DNA of 64,000 bases from Streptomyces luteolifulvus. Lineage in GTDB: Bacteria > Actinomycetota > Actinomycetes > Streptomycetales > Streptomycetaceae. Of the stretch, positions 37,899 to 47,058 are shown piece by piece; within the stretch, counting starts at the first letter, position 1; each line of letters begins with the position of its first letter. The stretch is from positions 186,001-250,000 of the forward strand of contig NZ_VZRB01000010.1 in NCBI RefSeq assembly GCF_008806595.1, in the 5' to 3' direction. Position numbers and translations under genes: made by a program. Below the pieces are notes generated by a model. It saw only the letters and a program-made list of their open reading frames with translations, did no database searches and was not told where the DNA came from.

Positions 37899-39353
37899 GT
37901 GGTCCTCGTCTTCGTACTGCTCGCGCTGGGTGTTCTGGTCGCGGGCAACTGGTACCTGTGGCGCCGCCTGTTCCGCGACACGACCCGCGGCCCGGGCTGG
38001 GTCCGCCGTGCGGGCGCGGCGGTCGTCGCGGGCGGCTGGGCGCTGGCCTTCGGAGCCCTTGTGGCGGAACGCATGGGCGCGCCGTTCTGGCTCCAGCAGG
38101 TGCTGGCCTGGCCGGGGTTCCTGTGGCTGGCGCTGTCGATCTACCTGCTGCTGGGGGTGGTGGCCGGAGAGGTCGTACGACCGCTGCTGCGACGCTTCCT
38201 GGAGCGGCGGGCCGCGCGGCGGGCGCCGGCCGTTGCCGCCGTACCGAATGCGGAGCCGGCCGCGGCCGACGCACCGCATCGGGAGCCGGCCGTCGTCGCC
38301 GTGCCCCATGCGGAGCGGGCCGTGGCGGCTGTACCGAATCCGGACTCAGCCCTGGCCACCTGCCCGAATCCGGAGTCGGCCGCCGCCGTCCCCGACCCGG
38401 AGCCGGACATCACCGCCGTACCCACCCGGGAGCCGGCCGCAGCCGCCGCACCGCACGCGGAGCCCGGCCCGCCGGGGGCACCGCCCGAGGAGCCGCGGGA
38501 GACCGAGCCGTCCCGCCTCGTCGCCGCCCCCTCCCGCCGCCTCTTCGTCTCCCGCGTCGTCGCGGGTGCCGCGGCCGCCGGGGCCGTCGCAGCGGTCGGC
38601 TACGGCACGTACGGCGTGCTGCGCGGACCGCGGGTGAAGCGGGTCACCGTCCCGCTGGCCAAGCTCCCGCGCGCGGCGCACGGCTACCGGATCGCCGTGG
38701 TCAGCGACATCCATCTGGGCCCGGTCCTCGGCCGCGGCTTCGCGCAGAAGGTCGTCGACACGATCAACGCGACCCAGCCCGACCTCATCGCGGTCGTCGG
38801 CGACCTGGTCGACGGCAGTGTGAAGGACCTGGGTCCGGCGGCGGCGCCCCTGGCGCAGCTGAGGGCGCGTCACGGAAGCTTCTTCGTCACCGGCAACCAC
38901 GAGTACTTCTCCGGCGCCGAGCAGTGGATCGAGGAGGTACGGCGGCTGGGCCTGCGCCCGCTGGAGAACGCCCGTACCGAACTGGCCCACTTCGACCTCG
39001 CCGGCGTCAACGACGTGGCGGGCGAGAGCGAGGGCCGGGGCCCCGACTTCGCCCGGGCCCTCGGGGACCGGGACACGGCACGCGCGTGCGTGCTCCTCGC
39101 CCACCAGCCGGTGCAGATCGACGAGGCGGTCGACCACGGCGTCGACCTCCAGCTCTCCGGCCACACCCACGGCGGGCAGCTGTGGCCGGGCAACTTCGTC
39201 GCGGCGGCCGCGAACCCGACCCTGGCCGGCCTGGAGCGCCACGGCGACACCCAGCTGTACGTCACGCGAGGAGCGGGCGCCTGGGGACCGCCCACGCGCG
39301 TGGGGGCGCCCTCCGACATCACGGTGATCCGACTGGCGTCGAAGCAGGCGTGA
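37899..39353 (+). CDS. Membrane-anchored metallophosphoesterase with repeat-rich linker
   Basis: 484 residues. The N-terminal 110 residues contain three membrane helices (VFVLLALGVLVAGNWYL, VVAGGWALAFGALVA, FLWLALSIYLLLGVVAGEV). A linker of about 90 residues consists of degenerate 9-11-residue units of the type (A)VPxxEPAAA. A further hydrophobic segment (VVAGAAAAGAVAAVGYG) leads to a calcineurin-like phosphoesterase domain with all metal ligands: VSDIHLG, VVGDLVDG, TGNHEYF, LLAHQPVQ and SGHTHGGQLWPG. The family hydrolyses phosphoesters such as UDP-diacylglucosamine or nucleotides, but the substrate is unknown. GTG 37899 has AGGGAG upstream. Confidence 0.9.
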   Translation: MVLVFVLLALGVLVAGNWYLWRRLFRDTTRGPGWVRRAGAAVVAGGWALAFGALVAERMGAPFWLQQVLAWPGFLWLALSIYLLLGVVAGEVVRPLLRRFLERRAARRAPAVAAVPNAEPAAADAPHREPAVVAVPHAERAVAAVPNPDSALATCPNPESAAAVPDPEPDITAVPTREPAAAAAPHAEPGPPGAPPEEPRETEPSRLVAAPSRRLFVSRVVAGAAAAGAVAAVGYGTYGVLRGPRVKRVTVPLAKLPRAAHGYRIAVVSDIHLGPVLGRGFAQKVVDTINATQPDLIAVVGDLVDGSVKDLGPAAAPLAQLRARHGSFFVTGNHEYFSGAEQWIEEVRRLGLRPLENARTELAHFDLAGVNDVAGESEGRGPDFARALGDRDTARACVLLAHQPVQIDEAVDHGVDLQLSGHTHGGQLWPGNFVAAAANPTLAGLERHGDTQLYVTRGAGAWGPPTRVGAPSDITVIRLASKQA

Positions 39354-39361
39354 GCGCCGGG

Positions 39362-39386
39362 CATGGCGGCGCTTTCTCCCGCCATG
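39362..39386 (+). terminator. Short hairpin after the metallophosphoesterase gene
   Basis: CATGGCGG (39362-39369) pairs with CCGCCATG (39379-39386), 8 bp with a CT-rich 9-base loop, 8 bases after the stop codon. Confidence 0.5.
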
Positions 39387-39569
39387 ATCTCGCGCTGACA
39401 ACTCCATTGAGAACACTGTGAAACACGATGGAAAACCCTTGCGGTAAGAAGTCTGTCAACTCCCCAAACTCCCTTTCCCCACGTCAAACAGCTGTGTTTG
39501 GCTGAGTCCCGCCGCTTAGGGGAGTGGCATGGGCACTGGGGCCTCTAGGGGCTTGGGGAGGGCCGGCCG

Positions 39570-41123
39570 ATGCGATCGGTTCGCATACGGATTCTCGCGA
39601 CGCTTGCCGTGCTGGCGATCGCGGGAGTCGGTGCCTGGCAGCTGCTGCCGGCAGAGGGCACTTCGGGCAGGATCAGGGTCGGTACGACGGACTCCGTCAC
39701 GTCGCTCGACCCGGCCGGCGCGTACGACGCCGGATCATGGGCACTGTTCAGCAATGTCTTCCAGTCACTGCTGACCTTCGAGCCGGGCGGCGCCGAACCC
39801 GTGCCCGACGCGGCCGAAAGGTGTGCCTTCGCGGGCAGTGACCTGCGCACCTACAGCTGCACCTTACGCGCGGGACTCACCTTCCCCGGCGGCCGCGCGG
39901 TGACCGCAGAGGACGTGAAGTACTCCTTCGACCGGGTCAAGAGGATCAACTCCGATGTCGGCCCCGCCCCGCTGCTGGACACCCTCCGGTCGGTCGGCGC
40001 CGAGGGCCGGAAGGTCACCTTCCATCTGTCCTCGTCGGACGCCACCTTCCCGTTCAAGGTGGCCACCGGCGCCGGCTCCATCGTCGACCGCACCAAGTAC
40101 CCCGCGGACGGCCTGCGCAACGGCACCGGAGCGGACGGCACCGGACCGTATGTGCTGACGTCGTACACGAAGGACGACAACGCGGTCCTCGCGCCCAACA
40201 CGCGCTACCGGGGCGCCGTCAAGAACACCGGCCGGCCCGTCGAACTGCGCTACTACGCGGACGCGGACAGGCTGAACGCCGCCTGGAAGGACCGGCAGGT
40301 CGACGTCGCCACCCGCACCCTGCCGCCCGAGGTCCTCGCCGGGCTGAACACGAGCGACCCGGGCCAGCGCGTCTCCGAGTCGGACAGCGCCGAGACCCGC
40401 AACCTCTACCTCAACACCCGAGCGAACTCCCCGCTGCACGACACCAGGGTCCGCCGGGCCATGGCCTGGCTCATCAACCGCGAGCAGCTGGCCGCCAAGG
40501 TGTACGACGGAACCGTCGACCCGCTCTACTCGCTGATCCCGACCGGCATCACCGGGCACACGACCTCGTTCTTCGACACCTACCCGACGCAGGACGCCGG
40601 GAAGGCGAAGCGGCTGCTCACCGAGGCCGGCGTCACACTGCCGGTCCGCTTCACCTACGGCTACGCCACCGGCCGCGGCGCCGCCGCCGAGGAGGCCGCG
40701 GAGCTGAAGCGGGAACTGGAGACGGCCGGACTGTTCAAGGTGACGGTCAAGGGCTACGCGTGGTCCGACTTCCAGAAGCAGTGGGCGACCGGAAAGCTGG
40801 ACGCGTACGGCGTCGGCTGGGTGGCCGACTATCCCGACCCGGACACCTTCGGCTCCCCGCTGGTCGGCAGCGGCGGCACCATGAACACCGGCTACAGCAG
40901 GAAGGCCGTCGACCATCTGATCCGGACGAGCCGGCAGTACGCCGACCGCGGCGAGGCCACCGAGGACTTCCGCGAACTCCAGTCGACCATCGCCCAGGAC
41001 GTGCCGGTCATCCCGCTGTGGCAGGCGAAGGAGTACGTCGTCGCCGGCGAGGACGTCGGCGGCGGCCAGTATCTGTCGGACGGCACCGGAGTCTTCAGGC
41101 TCTGGCGCCTCACCAGGATCTGA
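39570..41123 (+). CDS. ABC-type substrate-binding protein, family 5 (peptide-type), membrane-anchored
   Basis: 517 residues. The N-terminus has a hydrophobic anchor (ILATLAVLAIAGVGAWQLLP) without a lipobox Cys. The rest is a family-5 solute-binding fold as in DppA/OppA: SVTSLDPAGAYDAGSWALFS, TAEDVKYSFDRVKRINS, GTGPYVLTSYTKDDNAVL, VRRAMAWLINREQLAAKVYD and YGVGWVADYPDPDTFGSPL. No permease or ATPase gene is nearby, so it is an orphan that may serve a distant transporter. The 216 bases upstream hold the terminator of the previous gene and an AT-richer stretch likely to contain the promoter. The start is ATG 39570, with GGGGAGGG upstream. Confidence 0.9.
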   Translation: MRSVRIRILATLAVLAIAGVGAWQLLPAEGTSGRIRVGTTDSVTSLDPAGAYDAGSWALFSNVFQSLLTFEPGGAEPVPDAAERCAFAGSDLRTYSCTLRAGLTFPGGRAVTAEDVKYSFDRVKRINSDVGPAPLLDTLRSVGAEGRKVTFHLSSSDATFPFKVATGAGSIVDRTKYPADGLRNGTGADGTGPYVLTSYTKDDNAVLAPNTRYRGAVKNTGRPVELRYYADADRLNAAWKDRQVDVATRTLPPEVLAGLNTSDPGQRVSESDSAETRNLYLNTRANSPLHDTRVRRAMAWLINREQLAAKVYDGTVDPLYSLIPTGITGHTTSFFDTYPTQDAGKAKRLLTEAGVTLPVRFTYGYATGRGAAAEEAAELKRELETAGLFKVTVKGYAWSDFQKQWATGKLDAYGVGWVADYPDPDTFGSPLVGSGGTMNTGYSRKAVDHLIRTSRQYADRGEATEDFRELQSTIAQDVPVIPLWQAKEYVVAGEDVGGGQYLSDGTGVFRLWRLTRI

Positions 41124-41217
41124 CCCGGCCCGCGGTGTGATATTCGCCCGAGTGGCACCGGGCGGCCGCTCTGCGCTTCACCATGTGACGGAGGTGTGCG
41201 TGGGGTGAGGAGCACAT

Positions 41218-41619
41218 GTGGTGAGACGCAACTCCTTCCGGCTGCCCCGGCATCCGGCGTCCGTCGGTCTCGCCCGGTGCCGGGTGCGGGACCATCTCGC
41301 CGACTGGGGGCACGGCCCGGATGATCCGGCGCTCCACGACGCGGTGCTGCTCGTGTCCGAGCTGGCGACCAATGTCGTGCGCCACGGGCCGCTTCTGGAG
41401 CGGGAGTTCGAGGTGGCCGTGACCGCGCTGGCCGACGGCTCCTGCCTGATCGAGGTGTCTGACGAGGGCCGGCTGGAGCCCCGGCTGCGCCCGGTCGGCG
41501 CGTGGGCGGAGTCCGGCCGGGGCCTGCACCTCGTGGAGAACGTCGCCGCGGCCTGGGGCGTCTGGAGCCGGGGCCGGCACGGACAGACCGTGTGGGCCCT
41601 GGTGCCGGCCGACTCCTGA
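41218..41619 (+). CDS. RsbW-like ATP-binding regulatory protein
   Basis: 133 residues forming a single GHKL ATPase domain of the anti-sigma/serine-kinase type (HATPase_c_2): DAVLLVSELATNVVRHGP (N-box), LIEVSDEGRLEPRLRP (G1-like, degenerate) and SGRGLHLVENVAAAWGVW (G2). Streptomyces have many such proteins that bind sigma or anti-anti-sigma partners; none is adjacent. GAGGAGC stands 4 bases before the GTG at 41218 (GTG 41221 is nearly equivalent). It is convergent with the downstream histidine kinase gene, with only 14 bases between the stops. Confidence 0.87.
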   Translation: MVRRNSFRLPRHPASVGLARCRVRDHLADWGHGPDDPALHDAVLLVSELATNVVRHGPLLEREFEVAVTALADGSCLIEVSDEGRLEPRLRPVGAWAESGRGLHLVENVAAAWGVWSRGRHGQTVWALVPADS

Positions 41620-41633
41620 GCCGTACAGCCGGC

Positions 41634-43109
41634 TCACGAAGCGGATCCGGCCGGCAGCGTGACCGTCACCGCCAGCCCTTCGCCGGGTGCCGTGCGCACC
41701 GCCACCTCGCCGCCGTGCGCCTGAACAACCCCCTGCACGATCGCCATGCCCAGGCCGCTGCCCGCGCCCCCGCCGGCCCGGAAGAACCGGTCGAAGATGC
41801 GGGCCGCGTCCTCCGGGCAGAGCCCCGGCCCCTCGTCCGCGACACACAGCCGTACGACCCCGTCCTCGCGCTCCACGCCCAGCCGCACCGGCACCTCGGC
41901 GGGCGTGTGGGTGCGGACGTTGCCCAGCAGATTGCCGAGCACCTGCCGCAGTCCCGACTCGTCGGCGCGCACCAGCAGGGAGCCGTCGGCGCCGAGGGCG
42001 ACGGGCCGCTCGGGCTGCTGCACCCGCAGATCCTCGGCCGCCTCCCGCACCAGCCGGCTCACGTCGACGTTCCGGAACCGCAGTTCGGGCTGCTGATCGA
42101 GCCGGGCCAGGGTGAGCAGCTCGTCGACCAGCCGCCCCATGCGGTCCGTCTCCGCCAGCACCCGCTCCCAGGCGCGTTTGCGCTCGGCCGGGTCGCTCAG
42201 CATCCCCTTGTCGTACAGCTGGAGGTAGCCGCGTATCGCGGACAGCGGGGTGCGCAGTTCGTGCGAGGCGTCGGCGACGAAGCGGCGCAGCTGGGCCGCG
42301 CTGTGCTCGCGCGTGCGGTACGCCGACTCCACCTGGTGGAGCATGGAGTTGAGGGCGAGCCGCAGCTGCTCGACCTCCTGCGTCGGATGGTGGCTGGAGG
42401 GCACCCGGCGCGTCAGATCCCCCTCGGCGATCGCCGACGAGGTCTCCACCATGTCCTCCAGGGGCCGCATCCGGCGCCGGACGCTGAACATCGTCAGACA
42501 GGCCAGCAGCGCGAGCAGCAGCGTGCCGATGGTGAGGTCGAGCTTCACGGCCTTGCCGACGCCCTTGTGCAGCGGGTCGGCAGAACTGGCCAGCAGGATG
42601 TAGGTGCCGTCGGCGAGGCGGGTCCCCGTGGCGCGGTAGGAGGCACCCTGCACCGTGATGTCGTGCGGCTCGGGGTCCGAGGCCAGTGCGCGCGGGTCGC
42701 CGGTCGCGTCCGCCAGGGACCGCTGGGCCTCGGTCGGTTCGAAGCCGAGGATGCCGACGGGCTCTCCCCGGCTGTCGAGGGCGGCGAAGATCGAGTCCGG
42801 CGCGGACTCCTGGTCCGTCTCCTGCGGGACGAGCCGCTCATGGACGAAGCCCAGCACGCTGAGGGAGTCGATCTGCCGCAGCGTGATCCGCGAACTGGTC
42901 AGCGACTCCCGCGTCTTGATCATCTCCGCGTCGATCTGGTCGAGCAGGTAGTACCGCATGCCCATCACGCTGACGCAGGTCGCGGCGACGATGCCGAGGG
43001 CCAGCAGCGCGACGTTCGCCAGGGTCAGCTTGCCGCGCAGCGAGTGGACACCGCGGGTGCCGCGCGGCCGTCGGAGCGCCGGGACCCGGTGGCCCTTGGG
43101 GAACCTCAT
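41634..43109 (-). CDS. Two-component sensor histidine kinase
   Basis: 491 residues. The first membrane helix is LANVALLALGIVAATCVSVM. An extracellular sensor domain of about 130 residues follows (SSRITLRQIDSLSVLGFVHE, DITVQGASYRATGTRLADGT), then a second helix (LTIGTLLLALLACLTMFSV). The HAMP domain (RRMRPLEDMVETSSAIAEGD) leads to the H-box with the phospho-acceptor (FVADASHELRTPLSAIRGYL), the N-box (LGNLLGNVRTHTP), the G1 box (VADEGPGLCPEDAARIFDRF) and the G2 box (GSGLGMAIVQGVV). The ATG overlaps the regulator's stop by 4 bases (ATGA). This is an OmpR-type pair in which the regulator gene comes first. Confidence 0.95.
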   Translation of the reverse strand: MRFPKGHRVPALRRPRGTRGVHSLRGKLTLANVALLALGIVAATCVSVMGMRYYLLDQIDAEMIKTRESLTSSRITLRQIDSLSVLGFVHERLVPQETDQESAPDSIFAALDSRGEPVGILGFEPTEAQRSLADATGDPRALASDPEPHDITVQGASYRATGTRLADGTYILLASSADPLHKGVGKAVKLDLTIGTLLLALLACLTMFSVRRRMRPLEDMVETSSAIAEGDLTRRVPSSHHPTQEVEQLRLALNSMLHQVESAYRTREHSAAQLRRFVADASHELRTPLSAIRGYLQLYDKGMLSDPAERKRAWERVLAETDRMGRLVDELLTLARLDQQPELRFRNVDVSRLVREAAEDLRVQQPERPVALGADGSLLVRADESGLRQVLGNLLGNVRTHTPAEVPVRLGVEREDGVVRLCVADEGPGLCPEDAARIFDRFFRAGGGAGSGLGMAIVQGVVQAHGGEVAVRTAPGEGLAVTVTLPAGSAS

Positions 43110-43795
43110 GCCAGCCCGTATCCCACACCGCGCCGGGTGGTGATCACCGGTGGGCCGAGTGTGTCGAGCTTGCGCCGCAGATAGCTGATGTACGTCTCGA
43201 CGACGGTCGACTCGGGCGGTGTGTGCTCGTACTGCCAGACATGGCGCAGGAGTTGCTCCTTGGGAATGATCCGGCCGCCGTTGCGCACGAGGAACCGCAG
43301 CAGGGCGTACTCGGTGGGGGTGAGCTCGACTGTGCGGCCCGCGCGGTGCACCGAGTACGTCGTCTCGTCCAGCTCCAGATCGCCGTAGCGCAGCGGCGGG
43401 CGCTGCGGGAGGACGTCCGCGGGGCGCGTGCGGCGCAGGACCGCCGTGATCCGGGCGACGACCTCGTCGATGTTGAACGGCTTGGTGATGTAGTCGTCGC
43501 CGAAGCCGAGCGCGCCGACGATCTCGGCCGGCGCGTCGCGTGCGGTCAGGAACACCAGCGCCAGATCGGGCCGCTCGGCGCGCAGTTGGCGGCCCAGCGC
43601 CCGCCCGTCGCCGTCCGGGAGCATGACGTCCAGCAGCGCCGCGTCGGGCCGGGTGCGTCCCGCGAGCGCGAGTGCCTCGCGGACGGTGCCCGCGGTCATG
43701 ACCTCGAAACGGTGGTAGCGCAGGGCGATGGCGAGGACGTCCGCGATGCTCGGTTCGTCCTCCACGACCAGCACGGTGCCGGGAGCCTTCGTCAT
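43106..43795 (-). CDS. OmpR-family response regulator
   Basis: 229 residues. The receiver domain shows the acidic pocket in VLVVEDEPSIADVLAIALRY, phospho-acceptor Asp in ALLDVMLPDGDGRALGR, Thr in VFLTARDAPAEI and Lys in DDYITKPFNIDE. The C-terminal winged helix (LTPTEYALLRFLVRNGG, ESTVVETYISYLRRKLD, ITTRRGVGYGLA) binds DNA. The start at 43795 (MTKAPGT) has GGGGG very close upstream; the open frame upstream to 43927 is not typical of the family. It is divergent from the MMPL transporter gene, which is a likely target by position. Confidence 0.95.
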   Translation of the reverse strand: MTKAPGTVLVVEDEPSIADVLAIALRYHRFEVMTAGTVREALALAGRTRPDAALLDVMLPDGDGRALGRQLRAERPDLALVFLTARDAPAEIVGALGFGDDYITKPFNIDEVVARITAVLRRTRPADVLPQRPPLRYGDLELDETTYSVHRAGRTVELTPTEYALLRFLVRNGGRIIPKEQLLRHVWQYEHTPPESTVVETYISYLRRKLDTLGPPVITTRRGVGYGLA

Positions 43796-43952
43796 GCCCC
43801 CAGTATCGGCCGGGCCACTGACAGCCGGGCGGGTCCCCCGCTTTGGAGTTCCTTGAGAGTCCCGCGCGAGCTGTGTCCACGCGCGCGCGGCGCCGCCGAT
43901 GCTGTTGCCCAGGACCTGGGGGACCAACCGATCGACTGAGGAGCTGTTGAGC

Positions 43953-46367
43953 GTGACGGCATTGGCTCGGTGGTGCTATCGGCACCGGCTGGTGGTCCTG
44001 TTGCTGTGGGTGGGGGCACTGTTCGGCCTGGGCTTTTCGGCCTCGACGGCGGGCACGGACTACGCGAACGTCTTCTCCCTGCCGAACACGGACTCCAAGC
44101 GGGCGTACGACCTGATGGAGAAGGCGTTCCCGGACAGCGCGGGCGACACCGACACAGTGGTGTGGAAGGTGGACGAAGGGACGGTACGGGACCGGGCGGT
44201 ACGGTCCCGGATCCAGCCCGCGCTCGACGAGATCGCCGGGATGAAGGGCGTCGGCGGAGTCACCAGCCCCTACGCGGGCGACCAGGGAGCGGCCCAGATC
44301 AGCCGTGACGGGCGGATCGCGTACGCCCAGATCACCTTCGCCGACCAGGCGAACGCCGTCCCCAAGGAACTCGTCCAGGACGTCGTCGACACCGCGCAGG
44401 ACGCCGAACGCGACGGCCTTCAGGTCGAGTTGGGCGGACAGGCGATCCAGCGGGTGCAGGAGCCGCCCACCGGCCTCGCCGAGATGGTCGGGATCGTGGC
44501 GGCGGCCGTCGTGCTGTTCCTGGCCTTCGGTTCGCTCTTCGCGATGCTCCTGCCCATCGGAGTGGCGATCTTCGGCGTCGGTACCGGCATGTTCTCCACC
44601 CAGCTGCTCAGCCATGTCACCGACATCCCCGATCTGGCGCCGCTGCTGGCCACCCTGATCGGCCTCGGCGTCGGCATCGACTACGCCCTGTTCATCGTCA
44701 CCCGGCACCGGCGCGGCATCCTGCGGGGCGTGGACCCTGAGGAGTCGGCGGTGACCGCCCTCAACACCTCCGGCCGGGCGGTGCTGTTCGCGGGGGGCAC
44801 GGTGTGCATCGCGCTCGCCGGGATGCTGGTGACGAACCTGCGCTTCCTGGACGGGGTGGTCATCGGCACCTCGCTGACCGTGGTGCTGAGCGTGCTGGCC
44901 GCCGTCACCCTGCTCCCGGCGCTGCTCGGCCTCCTCGGCACCCGGGTGCTCAGCCGCCGGCAGCGGCGCAGGCTCGCCGCGAGGGGGCCGGAGCCGGAGC
45001 GGGCGAGCGGTCTCGCCGCACGCTGGTCGGCCGGCGTGCAGAAGCGTCCGCGCCGGATCGCCGCGCTCGCCGTGGTCGCCATGGCCGTACTCGCGCTGCC
45101 GGTCCTGTCGCTGCGCCTCGGCGCCACCGACCAGGGCAACGACGACGCCGCGACGACCACCAGGAAGGCGTACGACCTGCTCGCCGAGGGCTTCGGGCCC
45201 GGCTTCAACGGCCCGCTCCAGGTGGTCACGGACGGCGGGGACACCGCCACGCTGGTCAAGGGCATCCAGGACACCGCGGGCGTCGCCCGGGTCGCCCCGC
45301 TGCCGCCCGCCGAGGGCGTGACGGTCATCCAGGTCGTGCCGACCACATCACCGCAGTCCGTGGAGACGGACCGGCTCATCGACACCCTCCGGGACGAGGT
45401 GATCCCGCGGGCCGGGGCCGAGGCCCATGTCGGCGGAGTGACCGCGGTCTCCAAGGACTTCGCGTCCGTCACGGGCGACCGTCTCCCGCTGTTCATCGCG
45501 ACGATCATCGGCCTCGGCTTCCTGCTCCTGCTGGTCGCCTTCCGCTCCCTGGTGGTGCCGCTGACGGCCGCGGTGATGAACCTGATCGCGGCGGCGGCCT
45601 CCTTCGGCGTCCTCGTGGCGATCTTCCAGTGGGGCTGGGGACTCGACCTGCTCGGCCTCGGCAAGGAGGGCCCGATCAACGCCTTCCTGCCGGTCATCAT
45701 GCTGTCGCTGCTCTTCGGCCTCTCGATGGACTACCAGGTCTTCCTGGTCAGCCGGATGCACGAGGAGTGGGTGCACACCAAGGACAACGCGCGCGCGGTA
45801 CGGGTCGGCCTGGCCGAGACCAGCCGCGTGATCAACTCCGCGGCCCTCATCATGGTCTGCGTCTTCCTGGCGTTCGTCCTCAGCGGCGACTCCGGCGCGG
45901 CGATGGCGGGAGTCGGCCTCGCGGCCGCGGTGGCCCTCGACGCGTTCGTCCTGCGGACGGCTCTGGTGCCGGCGGCGATGCATCTGCTCGGCAACTCCAA
46001 CTGGTGGCTGCCGGGCTGGCTGGACAAGCGGCTGCCGCATCTGGCGGTGGAACCGAAGGAGGAGTCTGTGGAGGAGCCTGGTGTGGAGGGCGGCGCCTCG
46101 GCCGTCCACGGTTTCGTCCGCACGGCCGACGGGGAGCCGGTGGCGGGCGCGGCGGTCACTCTGCTGTCGAACGGCGGACGTCAGCTGGACCGGGTGACAT
46201 CGCTGGCGGACGGTTCGTACATCGTCTCGGTGCCGGCACCGGGGAGGTATCTCGTCGCGATATCGGAGGAGTCGTACGGCTCGCGCGCGCGGCACGTGAC
46301 CGTGACGGACGGGCCGCTGGTGTACGACGTGGAGCTGGTGGAGGGGGAGGTGGACGCGGTCAATTAG
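43953..46367 (+). CDS. MMPL/RND-family transporter with C-terminal carboxypeptidase-regulatory-like domain
   Basis: 804 residues. Two MMPL repeats, each with a large extracytoplasmic loop and a cluster of helices. Typical segments are HRLVVLLLWVGALFGLGFS, IGLGVGIDYALFIVTRHRRG and LLFGLSMDYQVFLVSRMHEE, the last two containing the GxxxDY/MDY proton-relay motifs. The last 90 residues form an added beta-sandwich (VHGFVRTADGEPVAGAAVTL, DGSYIVSVPAPGRYLVAI) like carboxypeptidase regulatory domains. The family exports lipids or drugs by proton motive force. GTG 43953 follows GAGGAGCTGTTGAGC. It is divergent from the two-component pair and overlaps the next, convergent gene by 8 bases. Confidence 0.92.
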   Translation: MTALARWCYRHRLVVLLLWVGALFGLGFSASTAGTDYANVFSLPNTDSKRAYDLMEKAFPDSAGDTDTVVWKVDEGTVRDRAVRSRIQPALDEIAGMKGVGGVTSPYAGDQGAAQISRDGRIAYAQITFADQANAVPKELVQDVVDTAQDAERDGLQVELGGQAIQRVQEPPTGLAEMVGIVAAAVVLFLAFGSLFAMLLPIGVAIFGVGTGMFSTQLLSHVTDIPDLAPLLATLIGLGVGIDYALFIVTRHRRGILRGVDPEESAVTALNTSGRAVLFAGGTVCIALAGMLVTNLRFLDGVVIGTSLTVVLSVLAAVTLLPALLGLLGTRVLSRRQRRRLAARGPEPERASGLAARWSAGVQKRPRRIAALAVVAMAVLALPVLSLRLGATDQGNDDAATTTRKAYDLLAEGFGPGFNGPLQVVTDGGDTATLVKGIQDTAGVARVAPLPPAEGVTVIQVVPTTSPQSVETDRLIDTLRDEVIPRAGAEAHVGGVTAVSKDFASVTGDRLPLFIATIIGLGFLLLLVAFRSLVVPLTAAVMNLIAAAASFGVLVAIFQWGWGLDLLGLGKEGPINAFLPVIMLSLLFGLSMDYQVFLVSRMHEEWVHTKDNARAVRVGLAETSRVINSAALIMVCVFLAFVLSGDSGAAMAGVGLAAAVALDAFVLRTALVPAAMHLLGNSNWWLPGWLDKRLPHLAVEPKEESVEEPGVEGGASAVHGFVRTADGEPVAGAAVTLLSNGGRQLDRVTSLADGSYIVSVPAPGRYLVAISEESYGSRARHVTVTDGPLVYDVELVEGEVDAVN

Positions 46368-46968
46368 CGTTCGTCTGCCCGGCCTTGATGATCTGGCCGA
46401 CGTCGAGGGTGACCTCGGCGCCGATGGAGCCGGGCAGGGTGGCGATCTCGCCGGGGGAGTACGGGCGGTGGTTCTCGTAGTCGTCCCCGGCGGGGTCGGT
46501 GAGCACGTGCAGGCGCTGGTACTTCCGGTCGACGATCACATAGACCGGGAGTTTCGCACTCGCGTACGCCTTCACCTTGTCTCGCAGATCGGCCTTCCAG
46601 TTGCTGGAGGTGACCTCCAGGACCAGACGGAAGCAAGCGGGCTCGTAGCAATTGTTCTCGACGTAGTGTTCCTCGTAATCGGCGTCGACCAGGGAGAGGT
46701 CGGGGATGGCGTAGTCCTCGGTGCCGGTCGGCAGCCATAGGCCAATGCCCTGGACCACCAGTGACTCGGCCCCGTGGAGTCCGGCGGACAGGAAGGGCAC
46801 CATCAGCTCGGTCAGGACTACGGCATGCGGGCCGTCCGGGGGCGGGGACACGAGGAGCTTGCCTCCGATGATCTCGACTCGGTAGCCCGGATTGCGGTCC
46901 ATGAGCCGGCCGGCTTCCGCGATCAGCGGACGGTCTCCATGGGGCCGCTCGACGGATGCTGCGGACAT
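46360..46968 (-). CDS. Uma2-family (DUF820) PD-(D/E)XK nuclease-fold protein
   Basis: 202 residues. N-terminal YRVEIIGGKLLVSPPPDGPH is the family signature. The nuclease-fold core has the catalytic-type acid residues in AIPDLSLVDADYEE and LVLEVTSSNWKADLRDKVKA, with a following strand (LPVYVIVDRKYQRLHVL). Streptomyces carry many copies; their role is unknown and a nuclease activity is predicted only from the fold. AGGAGG stands 6 bases before the ATG at 46968. Its last 8 bases overlap the end of the convergent MMPL gene. Confidence 0.92.
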   Translation of the reverse strand: MSAASVERPHGDRPLIAEAGRLMDRNPGYRVEIIGGKLLVSPPPDGPHAVVLTELMVPFLSAGLHGAESLVVQGIGLWLPTGTEDYAIPDLSLVDADYEEHYVENNCYEPACFRLVLEVTSSNWKADLRDKVKAYASAKLPVYVIVDRKYQRLHVLTDPAGDDYENHRPYSPGEIATLPGSIGAEVTLDVGQIIKAGQTNAN

Positions 46969-47058
46969 CACGTGCCTCCTGTGGGCTGGTGTCGAGAGCA
47001 TCATCGTAGGCAGGGAGGACGCCAGGTGTCCCGTTCGAGCCGCTTCACCCGAAAGTGA

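Noticed and set aside
43110..44708. Long upstream extension of the histidine kinase frame
   Set aside because: It overlaps the response regulator and is antisense to the MMPL gene; the ATG at 43109 overlaps the regulator stop and fits the family.
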